From NCBI GenBank assembly GCA_046565505.1, contig JBKHYJ010000010.1:25451-89450 (forward strand): a stretch of DNA of 64,000 nucleotides, in the 5' to 3' direction. How positions within the stretch are numbered: position 1 is the stretch's first letter; the number at the start of each line of letters is the position of its first letter. The notes under the pieces are model-generated. The model had not been told where the DNA came from, did no database searches, and was given only the letters and a program-made list of their open reading frames with translations. Below, one piece after another: positions 8,280 to 15,778 of this stretch. The translations under genes and the position numbers were made by a program. This DNA comes from JBKHYJ01 sp046565505. Its GTDB lineage: Bacteria > Acidobacteriota > Blastocatellia > UBA7656.

Positions 8280-9695
8280 TCAGTCCGAGCGGCGGGCGGC
8301 GGCGAGCGCCTCTTCAAGGCTCGTGACCTCGCCGTCGAGTTGGAGCTCGTAAACGCGCCGAAGTACCTCCCCCATCCTCGAGCCCGGCGCGAATCCCGCG
8401 GCGAGCAGGTGGCGCCCCTGGAGCAGCGGCGCAGGCGGGCCCTGGTCCACGCCGAGGGCGCGCGCCCTTTCGATGAACCATTCTTCCGCTACGGGCGGGC
8501 GGCCTAGCCCGAGTCCGTGCGCTTTAGCGACCCTGTAGAGCAGGTCAAGGCTGACGCTGCGCGCGAGCCTGCGGAAGTCGCCGTCGGTAACCCTGTCCCG
8601 CTTTTGATAGAAGTCTTGCGGCCTGAGGTGCTCGCGCACGAGCGCAGGTGCCTGCGCGCGAACGTTGTAGCCATCAAAGGTGTAAATCCCAAACCTATTT
8701 ATCACCGCTTCCGCCGGGCCGACGCCCGCCCCGCCATAGTCGAATGATTGATCGCCGGGCCGCGCGAAAGGTCTGCCCAGGTCGGAGCATAATGCCGCGA
8801 GCATCACGCTTATACGTCTTGCCGCCGGGAGGTCGCGCGTAAGCTTCACGGCCTCGTCGATAGAGCGCTTCGTGTGTGTGAAGGCGTCTGGCCCCGGGTC
8901 AGGGCCGGCCCCCATCAGGCAGCCTACCAGCGCGCGAACCTCCGGCAGCAGCTTGTCGAGCACGCCGAGGTCGAGGGCGGTGTCGAGGCCGACCGAGGGC
9001 CGTTCGGCGAGCGTGAGCAGTTTTTCTACTTCGCCCCATACGCGCTCGCGCGGCAGGTCGGCGAGGTCTATCCGCCTGCACAATTCGGCCGTCTCGGATT
9101 CGACGGTCATCTCGAACCGGGCGGCGAATTGTACGGCGCGCAGGACTCTGAGGCTGTCTTCGATGAAAGTGTCGCCGGCGACCGCCCTGAGCACACGCAT
9201 CTCCAGGTCGCGGGCCCCGCCGAACGGGTCCACTAACTCGCCCGCGAGCGGGTCGTATAGAATCGCGTTTATAGTGAAGTCACGCCTCCGCGCGGCCTCT
9301 TGAAAGCTCATCGTCGGGTCGCCTTCGATAACGAATGCGCGATGACCTCGGCCGGACTTTGACTCGCGCCTCGGGATAGACACGTCTATCTCGAAGCGGT
9401 CTCCCGGCTGAGATTTCAGGCTTGAAACTTCAGTCTGGTGGCCCGCGGGCGGTGAAATGCTTTCTGAATTTCGGAAAGTGAGTTTGTAGACGGAGAAGTG
9501 CTCGCCCACCGTATTGACCTGGCCGAGTGTCTCCAGCACGCCGCGCAGCCGCCGAGGCTCGACGCCGTAGACCTCCACGTCGAAGTCCTTGGACTCGACC
9601 CCGAGCAAGTAATCGCGCACCCAGCCGCCGACGAGCATAGCCCGCCCGCCCGCGCCGCGCACAGCTTCGCACAGCCTCAACACCTGCTCGTTCAT
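8280..9695 (-). CDS. CCA-adding-type tRNA nucleotidyltransferase / poly(A) polymerase family protein
   Basis: A 471-residue class II nucleotidyltransferase: the N terminus has GGWVRDYLLG and KDFDVEVYG, whose two Asp bind metal, followed by RRRDFTINAILYDP and EDSLRVLRAVQFAARF, the head/neck signature of CCA-adding enzymes. The C-terminal part resembles the HD-like extension of bacterial members (LAALCSDLGRP, about residue 265). Known role: adding or repairing the 3'-CCA of tRNA. That fits this window, where tRNA-Pro lacks an encoded CCA. An unusual Ser/Gln-rich insert (about residues 80-97) precedes DRFEIDVSIPRRE. ATG start at 9695. Some family members add only A or CC, which sequence reading alone cannot decide. 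Confidence 0.88.
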   Translation of the reverse strand: MNEQVLRLCEAVRGAGGRAMLVGGWVRDYLLGVESKDFDVEVYGVEPRRLRGVLETLGQVNTVGEHFSVYKLTFRNSESISPPAGHQTEVSSLKSQPGDRFEIDVSIPRRESKSGRGHRAFVIEGDPTMSFQEAARRRDFTINAILYDPLAGELVDPFGGARDLEMRVLRAVAGDTFIEDSLRVLRAVQFAARFEMTVESETAELCRRIDLADLPRERVWGEVEKLLTLAERPSVGLDTALDLGVLDKLLPEVRALVGCLMGAGPDPGPDAFTHTKRSIDEAVKLTRDLPAARRISVMLAALCSDLGRPFARPGDQSFDYGGAGVGPAEAVINRFGIYTFDGYNVRAQAPALVREHLRPQDFYQKRDRVTDGDFRRLARSVSLDLLYRVAKAHGLGLGRPPVAEEWFIERARALGVDQGPPAPLLQGRHLLAAGFAPGSRMGEVLRRVYELQLDGEVTSLEEALAAARRSD

Positions 9696-9817
9696 CGAGA
9701 GAAGAATAGCCTCATAGTGCGGAAGGGAAAAGCTGAGGCAGGCGGTCGGCGGCCGCGGCCGTTATCATCGCCCGCATGGCGGTAGACGATGGTGGGCTGC
9801 CGGCCGCCACGGAAGTG

Positions 9818-10360
9818 TCACTTTGCGAACGAGCGCACGTACGCCACCAGCGCCTTGATCTGCTCCTGGCTGAGCTTGTCTTTGTAAGCAGGCATAGGCT
9901 TGTGGCCGTCGTTGATTGTTTTAATCATCTCCTCGTCGGTCGTCTTTTTTTGCCATGCCGCGTCGGTGAAGTTAGGCACGTCTTTAATATTCGGATTGCC
10001 TTTGCCATCGGGCCCGTGGCAACCCGTGCATTTGTTTGCGGCAAACAGCGCGGCGGCATCCGCGCCGGAGGCGGCCGCGGCCCCGCCTTTCGTGTTTGAA
10101 TTAGCGGCCGACGTGGCCGCAATATTGGCGTTGGTCGCCGGGGCCGGTGGATTCCCCGACCCGGAGCCGGGGCCTCCGGGCGAATTGGAGTTCGCTGCCG
10201 CGCCGGAAGAGGAGGATGTAGTCGGCGGCGCGACCGTGGGCGAAGACGAGCCATTTCGGTTGGCGCCCGGATTGGCGTTATTGTTCGGCGTGTCCGTGCC
10301 GCAAGCGACAAAGAAAAGGGCTACCAGTGAAACTACTAAACCTAGCTTCAGGGCCTTCAT
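9818..10360 (-). CDS. Lipoprotein cytochrome c, class I
   Basis: A single-haem c-type cytochrome anchored as a lipoprotein. The N terminus is a lipoprotein signal with the lipobox ending FFVAC (Cys about residue 20). A long low-complexity Asn/Ser/Gly/Pro/Ala linker follows, about 85 residues, then a compact haem domain with CTGCH and a distal KPMPAYKDKL Met region ending QIKALVAYVRSF. Likely periplasmic electron transfer, tethered to a membrane by the flexible linker. I place the start at ATG 10360 because AAGGAG lies 9 bases upstream; a TTG at 10366 is too close to that site. Downstream of glyQS on the same strand. Confidence 0.9.
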   Translation of the reverse strand: MKALKLGLVVSLVALFFVACGTDTPNNNANPGANRNGSSSPTVAPPTTSSSSGAAANSNSPGGPGSGSGNPPAPATNANIAATSAANSNTKGGAAAASGADAAALFAANKCTGCHGPDGKGNPNIKDVPNFTDAAWQKKTTDEEMIKTINDGHKPMPAYKDKLSQEQIKALVAYVRSFAK

Positions 10361-10389
10361 TAACAAAGTCTCCTTTCAACAGTGTTACC

Positions 10390-10415
10390 GGTCGGGCGCG
10401 CATGCCCGCCCGACC
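10390..10415 (-). terminator. GC hairpin between glyQS and cytochrome gene
   Basis: GGTCGGGCG (10390-10398) pairs with CGCCCGACC (10407-10415), a perfect 9-bp stem with an 8-base loop. It lies about 97 bases beyond the glyQS stop and just upstream of the cytochrome start. There is no U-run, so its terminator role is uncertain. Confidence 0.45.
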
Positions 10416-10511
10416 GCAGGTCTTAAGCGAGGCCGGGCGCGGGCTTCTGCGCCTGGCCCTTCGGATTCAGCTTTATAAAATGGCGATTGGAAAACTGCGC
10501 CGGCGCGGCCC

Positions 10512-11909
10512 TCACAGGCCGACCCTGCCTAGCCTCTGCCCGATGACCTTTTCAATCTCCGCGACAGGGACGCGGTCTTGTTCCATAGTGTCGCGGTCGC
10601 GGACCGTCACCTGATTATCTTCGAGCGACTGGTGGTCCACCGTCAGGCAGAAGGGCGTCCCGACCTCGTCCTGGCGGCGGTACAGCTTGCCTATGCCCGC
10701 GGTGTCGTCATAGACCGCGCGTATCGCGCCCCCGCGTTGCAGGCGGGTCTTAATCTCTTTGGCGAGGCCGACTATGCCTTCCTTGTTCTTCGCCAGCGGC
10801 AGCACGGCGACTTTGATCGGGGCGAGGTCGGGGTGAAGCTTCAAGACCACGCGCTTTTCGCCGCGCACTTCTTCTTCCCTGTAGGCGTCCATCATGAAGG
10901 CGAGCACCTTGCGGTCGACTCCCGCCGATGGCTCGATCACGTAGGGGAAGACATGCTGGTTCGACTCGTGGTCGAAATAAGTCAGGTCGGCCGTCGAGTC
11001 CGCGTTGAGGCGCTTGCCTTCTTCGCCCACTGGCTTTTTCGAGTGCGCCTTCAGGTCGAAGTCCGTGCGGTTCGCGATACCTTCAAGCTCGTCCCACTGC
11101 TTCTCTTCGTCCTCGCGGTCCGGGAAGAATCGGTACTGAAGGTCGACGCAGCCTTTCGCGTAATGCGCCAGCTCGCGCGCGCCCTGTACGTACTTTCTGA
11201 GGTTCTCGGGTCGCATGCCCAGCTCGATATGCCAGTTGTATCGGTCTTCGACCCATCGCTCGTGCCACTGCTCGTCCGTCATCTCGCCGGGCTTGAGCAC
11301 CTGCGGCGGCTTGACGAAGTATTCGACCTCCATCTGCTCGAACTCGCGCGTACGGAAGATGAAGTTGCCGGGCGTTATCTCGTTGCGGAACGCCTTGCCT
11401 ATTTGCGCGATGCCGAAGGGCAGTTTGCGGTTGGTCGAGTCGAGCACGTTTTTGAAGTTGACGAATATGCCTTGCGCAGTCTCCGGCCTGAGGTAAGCCA
11501 GCCCCGATCCGTCTTCGACGGGGCCGACCGTGGTCCGAAACATGAGGTTGAATTGGCGAGGCTCGGTCAGGTCGCCGGACCCGCAGTTCGGGCACTTGCC
11601 CCCGTCGAGCTTGTCGGCGCGGAGTCTCGATTTGCATTTCCGGCAATCGACGAGCGGGTCAGAGAACGTCTCTTCGTGGCCCGAGTACTTCCACACGAGG
11701 CGATTCATCAATATGCCCGCGTCGAGGCCCACCATGTCGTCGCGTTCGTAGACGACGGCCCGCCACCAGGCCCGCTTGATGTTATTTTTCAGCTCGACCC
11801 CGAGCGGGCCATAGTCCCACACGGACCCCAGCCCGCCGTAAATCTCGCTCGATTGAAAAGCGAACCCGCGCCGCTTCGCCAACGAAGTTATAGTCTCTAT
11901 GTCCGGCAT
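10512..11909 (-). CDS. glyQS: Glycyl-tRNA synthetase, dimeric single-chain type
   Basis: Charges tRNA-Gly in the cytosol. The 465-residue protein is the alpha2 (eukaryote/archaea-like) GlyRS, not the alpha/beta type. Visible are RGFAFQSSEIYGGLGSVWDYGP at the N terminus, a zinc-ribbon-like pair of CxxC motifs (DCRKCKS and CPNCGSGD, about residues 88-110), class II motif 2 near FRNEITPGNFIFRTREFEQMEVE (about 190-215), motif 3 EPSAGVDRKVLAF (about 330), and a C-terminal anticodon-binding domain (KVAVLPL to the end). Length is normal. ATG at 11909. No T-box or other leader was recognised upstream. Confidence 0.96.
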   Translation of the reverse strand: MPDIETITSLAKRRGFAFQSSEIYGGLGSVWDYGPLGVELKNNIKRAWWRAVVYERDDMVGLDAGILMNRLVWKYSGHEETFSDPLVDCRKCKSRLRADKLDGGKCPNCGSGDLTEPRQFNLMFRTTVGPVEDGSGLAYLRPETAQGIFVNFKNVLDSTNRKLPFGIAQIGKAFRNEITPGNFIFRTREFEQMEVEYFVKPPQVLKPGEMTDEQWHERWVEDRYNWHIELGMRPENLRKYVQGARELAHYAKGCVDLQYRFFPDREDEEKQWDELEGIANRTDFDLKAHSKKPVGEEGKRLNADSTADLTYFDHESNQHVFPYVIEPSAGVDRKVLAFMMDAYREEEVRGEKRVVLKLHPDLAPIKVAVLPLAKNKEGIVGLAKEIKTRLQRGGAIRAVYDDTAGIGKLYRRQDEVGTPFCLTVDHQSLEDNQVTVRDRDTMEQDRVPVAEIEKVIGQRLGRVGL

Positions 11910-12052
11910 TACTATTCTCGGTTCCTTTGCCCGCTTGAAAATCTTCTAAGGGTTGAATCAGCAACTATACAACAACCGCGAATGCAAGAAAAGTTGGGCG
12001 GCATTTGGTTGAATAAAACTACTTTTGCGACGATATTAGTTCCAAAGCGACT

Positions 12053-12658
12053 ATGGAAATCGTAAAGACTAGCTGCCCGCAGTGCCAAAAGCCCCTCGAA
12101 TTCCCGAGCGACTTCGATAACGTGATCTGCGCGTCGTGCGGCGGCGCTTTCACAGTGCGCGAGTATAAAGGCGCGATCAGCCTCGCGGCCGCGGCTCGCA
12201 GCGCGGGGCCATCTGCCTCCGGCTCACGCGCGCCCGAAGATGCTATGGCCGTTCTCGAATCAAGGCTCGCCGAACTAGACGACCTGATCGCCGAGGTCGG
12301 ATCGGAGGTCGAGGCCTTGAAGAGCAAAGAGCAAAGCGCGCCGCTCGAAAAGGGCTGCTCTTTCTTCGGCCTCTTCATGCTGGTCATAACTGTCATAGCG
12401 TTATTTATGCCGCTCGGCAGAAAGTACTTCGGCGACTGGCCGTTCTACCTGGCGCTTGCGGTGGTCGTATTTCTCGGAGTAAGGAGGATCGGCCGGCGGG
12501 CCGCAAGCCCCGCGCAGATCGAACAGCTATCTCAAGAACGCCTGCGACTTGAAGACGGACTCGCGCAACTCGAAGCGGAACGGTCCCGCGTCGTCAGCCT
12601 CAAGGAAGAATTTATAAGGCTCAACCTGGAATCAGCCGCAACTGATGATGACATTTAA
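12053..12658 (+). CDS. Zinc-ribbon, coiled-coil membrane protein, unknown function
   Basis: 201 residues. The N terminus has a rubredoxin-like zinc ribbon (CPQC at 8-11, CASCGG at 27-32), then an Ala/Ser-rich linker and a heptad-rich helix (MAVLESRLAELDDLIAEV). Two membrane helices follow (about 105-122 and 130-143), and a second coiled coil (QLSQERLRLEDGLAQLEAE) before the end. I do not recognise a named family; cytosolic zinc ribbon plus membrane anchor and coiled coils suggests an adaptor. It is divergent from glyQS and has only a weak ribosome site, so the start is not certain. Confidence 0.7.
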   Translation: MEIVKTSCPQCQKPLEFPSDFDNVICASCGGAFTVREYKGAISLAAAARSAGPSASGSRAPEDAMAVLESRLAELDDLIAEVGSEVEALKSKEQSAPLEKGCSFFGLFMLVITVIALFMPLGRKYFGDWPFYLALAVVVFLGVRRIGRRAASPAQIEQLSQERLRLEDGLAQLEAERSRVVSLKEEFIRLNLESAATDDDI

Positions 12659-12696
12659 TTTGTGTAGTTAAATAATTTATCTCTTGAATTGACCCC

Positions 12697-12725
12697 TTGA
12701 CGGCGGACCCTTTCTACCATATAAT
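12697..12725 (+). promoter_or_regulatory. Sigma-70-type promoter for marR-like/BON operon
   Basis: TTGACG (12697-12702) and TATAAT (12720-12725) are separated by exactly 17 bases, close to ideal. Transcription should start near 12732, giving a leader of about 35 bases with AAGGAGG at 12756-12762 before the ATG at 12767. Confidence 0.8.
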
Positions 12726-12755
12726 CTTAATGTGACTTAATTATTAATTTAGATT
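12723..12755. promoter_or_regulatory. Candidate MarR operator (nested inverted repeats)
   Basis: An outer repeat, AATCTTAA (12723-12730) against TTTAGATT (12748-12755), matches in 7 of 8 positions. Nested inside is the perfect TTAAT-T-ATTAA (12737-12747). It overlaps the -10 box and the expected transcription start, as in autorepressed MarR genes. Confidence 0.5.
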
Positions 12756-12766
12756 AAGGAGGCTTC

Positions 12767-13348
12767 ATGGCTAACCAGCGCGGTGCAGAGGCTGAAGCGA
12801 CCTTAGACAGGTTCATAGAGATGATGTTCAAGTTGATGATAGACCATCATCAAAAACAGGTCGTTGAACTCGATCTAACGATGCCGCAAGCACAGGCGTT
12901 GGGGGTACTTCGGAGGGGGCCTTTATGCACGGGGGAGCTGGCCGCCGTGTTGCAGATTTCGGCGCCGGCCGTCACGCAATTGACCAACCGGCTGACTCGA
13001 AAGCAGTTGATCGAACGCCGTATGGCGGATGGGGACCGCCGCTCGGTGATAGTGATGCTGACTGAAAGGGGCCGCCGGGCGGTCGATACGTTCAGGGAGC
13101 GGCGCAATACGATTTTCGGGGGCGCTCTCTCACACATGAATGACGATGACCGGCAGATGGTCGTCTCCGCCCTGGCTAAGATGGTTAAGGCACTCGAAGA
13201 GTACGGCGCGGAGAAGGCGACCCAGGAGATGGCCGCCGAGCAAGCCGGGCGGTCGCGGACAGCGGACCTGCCGGCATACGCATCTAATACTGGCGGGCAG
13301 GTGAAACCGGGCCACGCCAGAGCGAAAATGAAGATGGAATGGGATTGA
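12767..13348 (+). CDS. MarR-family transcriptional regulator
   Basis: 193 residues. The winged-helix core is clear: a dimerisation helix at the N terminus (FIEMMFKLMIDHHQKQ), a recognition region TGELAAVLQISAPAVTQLTNRLTRKQLIERR (about 52-82), then the wing DGDRRSVIVMLTERGRR. The C terminus beyond about 150 is an extra polar tail (EQAGRSRTADLPAYASNTGG). The family usually represses its own operon and responds to small ligands or oxidation; there is no obvious sensing Cys. It sits directly upstream of a BON protein with a 35-base gap, and its promoter carries nested inverted repeats, so autoregulation of an envelope-stress operon is likely. Confidence 0.9.
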   Translation: MANQRGAEAEATLDRFIEMMFKLMIDHHQKQVVELDLTMPQAQALGVLRRGPLCTGELAAVLQISAPAVTQLTNRLTRKQLIERRMADGDRRSVIVMLTERGRRAVDTFRERRNTIFGGALSHMNDDDRQMVVSALAKMVKALEEYGAEKATQEMAAEQAGRSRTADLPAYASNTGGQVKPGHARAKMKMEWD

Positions 13349-13383
13349 ATAAGGGTAAAGAGAGATTCTAGGAGGAAAGAAAA

Positions 13384-13929
13384 ATGAGAACCATTAAAGG
13401 GAAATTCATAGCGCTTGTAGCGGCGGTCGCGGTCGCGGCATCCGCAGCGGTTGCTGCCCCCGCCGGGGACGCGAAAGATGGCTTGTATCTGATGAACAAG
13501 ATCCGCAAGGAGCTTGTGACGATACCTTACTACGGCGTCTTCGATAACCTTGCTTACAAGATCGACGGCTCCACGGTGACGCTTTATGGGCAGGTCGTCC
13601 GGCCCAGCACGCGCAGCAGCGCCGAGAAGCGCGTGAAGAAGATCGAAGGCGTCGAGCGCGTGATTAACAACATAGAAGTGTTGCCGCTTTCTACGTTTGA
13701 CGATTCCATACGCGCCCGCGCGTATCGGTCGATCTTCCGCTCCGGCAGCTTATATCGATATGCGATGGGGGCGAACCCTTCGATACACATCATCGTCAAC
13801 AGGGGCCACGTGACGCTCGAGGGCGTCGTGTCTAGCAAGCTCGATAGCCAGCTCGCTTACTTCGCGGCAAACAGCGTCCCGGGCGTGTTCTCCGTCAAGA
13901 ACAACCTGCGCGTTCAGCGCAATAGCTAA
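13384..13929 (+). CDS. Secreted double-BON-domain protein
   Basis: 181 residues with a signal peptide (KFIALVAAVAVAASAAVAAP) and two BON domains. The first spans about 30-100 (GSTVTLYGQVVRP, then KKIEGVERVINNIEVLPL), the second about 105-180 (PSIHIIVNRGHVTLEGVVSS ending VKNNLRVQ). BON domains of the OsmY type bind membrane surfaces or lipids in the periplasm and often respond to envelope or osmotic stress. AGGAGG upstream of the ATG. Probably cotranscribed with the MarR gene and followed by a hairpin terminator. Confidence 0.87.
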   Translation: MRTIKGKFIALVAAVAVAASAAVAAPAGDAKDGLYLMNKIRKELVTIPYYGVFDNLAYKIDGSTVTLYGQVVRPSTRSSAEKRVKKIEGVERVINNIEVLPLSTFDDSIRARAYRSIFRSGSLYRYAMGANPSIHIIVNRGHVTLEGVVSSKLDSQLAYFAANSVPGVFSVKNNLRVQRNS

Positions 13930-13948
13930 TCGGAGTTAAGTGGGAGTT

Positions 13949-13979
13949 GCCGGGCGAGACAAAAATGAACTCGCCCGGC
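13949..13979 (+). terminator. Hairpin after marR-BON operon
   Basis: GCCGGGCGAG (13949-13958) pairs perfectly with CTCGCCCGGC (13970-13979) around an 11-base A-rich loop, 20 bases after the BON stop. There is no U-run after it. Confidence 0.55.
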
Positions 13980-14125
13980 CGCCCGCGCGTTAAATCACAG
14001 CGAGCCATTATGAGCGGGGTCCTGTCAGGAGTTATAGTTTACAGGTGAGCGAGGCGGGCACTAAACCGTCAACTTTCATTACGATGGGTGGCCCGCCGTG
14101 AGAGGTTTATTTGGAGGTAGAACAG

Positions 14126-15589
14126 ATGGATGTGAATTTAAGCAGTGCTAAGAAGAGGCTGGCGGGGGTGCGCGCGCTTGTTTTCGCGCTGGCTGTAGCC
14201 GTGGCGACGGGCGTCGGCTTTGAAGTCGTGAAGAACACCTCGGCCCAGCAGTCGCAACTGCCCACGCCTGCCGACCTGTCGCGTACTTTTATCAACGTGG
14301 CCAAGCAGGTGAAACCTGCGGTCGTGAATATAGACGTGGTCGAGAAGTCGAAGCGCTCCTCGTCGATGCGCGTGCCCGAAGGGTTCCCGCAGATACCGGG
14401 CTTCCCGCCCTTCGACAATCAGCCGCGCCGCCAGCGCGGCACAGGTTCGGGCGTCATCATCAGCGCCGACGGTTATATACTGACCAACAATCATGTGGCC
14501 GGCGACGCGGATCAGATTAATGTGAAGCTCGCCGACGGGCGCGAGATGAAAGCTAAGCGTATAGGCGCGGACCCGGAGACCGACCTGGCCGTCATCAAAA
14601 TCGACGCGCAGGGCCTTCCCTTCGCCAGGATAGGCAACTCCGACGCCCTGGAGCAGGGCGAGTGGGTGATCGCGCTGGGCAGCCCGTTCGGGCTTGAGCA
14701 GACGATGACGGCGGGGATCGTTTCGGCGACCGGCCGCGACCTGCCGGGCTCCCAGTTTACTCACTTCATACAGACAGACGCGTCGATCAACCCCGGGAAC
14801 TCCGGCGGGCCGCTCGTGAATATGCAGGGCGAGGTGGTCGGCATCAACACGCTGATATTCTCGCAGAGCGGGACCAGTTCCGGCGTCGGGTTCGCGATCC
14901 CGTCGAACCTTGCGAATAAGGTGTACGCACAGATAGTAAAGGGCGGCAAGGTCACGCGCGGATACCTCGGAGTCCTTTTGAAGCCGGTGACGCCCGCGAT
15001 AGCGAGGTCGGTAGGCTTTCAGGGCACGGACGGAGTGCTGGTTGACGACATTGCCAAGGCGGACAGCCCCGCGGCGAAGGCCGGCCTGCGCAGCGGGGAC
15101 GTCATCACAGAATTTGAAGGCAAGCCCGTCAAGTCGCCCGCGCAACTGACCGAGCTGGTAGCAGACACGCCCGTGGGCAGGCCCGCCCACCTCAAGTTCG
15201 TGCGAGATGGCCGGGTCCAAACGGCGACGGTCAACCTCGGCGAGCGCCCGGCCATCTCCGAGAACGCCAACACCGACGACAGGGGCGAGGGCGATGAGGA
15301 GAACGGCAGCGCGCTCGGAATTTCAGTGACGAACGTGACGGCCGAACTAGCCCGCGAGATGAAGTTGAAGGTAGCCTCGGGCGTGGTCATCCAGAACGTT
15401 CAGGCTGATGGCCCGGCTGCCGAGGCGGGCTTACGCCGCGGCGACGTGATACATCGCATAAACCGCATCCCGATTAACAACCGGCAGGACATGTTGACGG
15501 CGATGGCATCGCTGAAGGGCGAAAAAGAGCTTGGGGTACAGATCGAGCGCGGCGGACAGCTCTCTTTCGTGAGCGTGACGCTGGAGTAA
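14126..15589 (+). CDS. htrA: HtrA/DegP-family serine protease with two PDZ domains
   Basis: 487 residues. An N-terminal membrane anchor or signal (VRALVFALAVAVATGVGF) is followed by a trypsin-like domain with the triad visible: His in LTNNHVAGD, Asp in DPETDLAVIKI, Ser in NPGNSGGPL. Two PDZ domains follow, RGYLGVLLKPVTPAIA through FVRDGRVQTATVNL, and SALGISVTNVTAEL to the end. The family degrades and refolds misfolded periplasmic proteins. ATG 14126 is chosen because GGAGG sits 8 bases upstream at 14113-14117; a TTG at 14111 lies across that site. Preceded by the MarR-BON operon, which has its own hairpin. A rho-independent terminator follows. Confidence 0.95.
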   Translation: MDVNLSSAKKRLAGVRALVFALAVAVATGVGFEVVKNTSAQQSQLPTPADLSRTFINVAKQVKPAVVNIDVVEKSKRSSSMRVPEGFPQIPGFPPFDNQPRRQRGTGSGVIISADGYILTNNHVAGDADQINVKLADGREMKAKRIGADPETDLAVIKIDAQGLPFARIGNSDALEQGEWVIALGSPFGLEQTMTAGIVSATGRDLPGSQFTHFIQTDASINPGNSGGPLVNMQGEVVGINTLIFSQSGTSSGVGFAIPSNLANKVYAQIVKGGKVTRGYLGVLLKPVTPAIARSVGFQGTDGVLVDDIAKADSPAAKAGLRSGDVITEFEGKPVKSPAQLTELVADTPVGRPAHLKFVRDGRVQTATVNLGERPAISENANTDDRGEGDEENGSALGISVTNVTAELAREMKLKVASGVVIQNVQADGPAAEAGLRRGDVIHRINRIPINNRQDMLTAMASLKGEKELGVQIERGGQLSFVSVTLE

Positions 15590-15626
15590 GGCCGTAAGAG
15601 TCTGAGAAGATATTTCTGATTACGTA

Positions 15627-15660
15627 ATCGGGCGGTCGAATCACGGCCGCCCGATTTTTT
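15627..15660 (+). terminator. Rho-independent terminator of htrA
   Basis: ATCGGGCGG (15627-15635) pairs perfectly with CCGCCCGAT (15647-15655) around an 11-base loop and is directly followed by a T-run. This is the most canonical terminator seen in the window. Confidence 0.88.
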
Positions 15661-15778
15661 ATTGCCCCTTCCCCGACCTGTGGCCGCCGCAGGTCCCGTC
15701 TCGCCCGGCGCGCGTCATGCGACAGCGGCGGGCCGCTCGACTGTCATAAAGGCCGCCGAGTGACTATAATCCATCGGC

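Noticed and set aside
11910..12052. Possible T-box leader before glyQS
   Set aside because: No T-box landmarks were visible, and T-boxes are mainly a Firmicutes feature.
10578..12065. A 495-codon plus-strand frame over glyQS
   Set aside because: It lies entirely opposite the well-recognised glycyl-tRNA synthetase and has no family similarity; GC-rich shadow frame.
14138..15220. A 360-codon frame opposite htrA
   Set aside because: Antisense to the protease; composition only.
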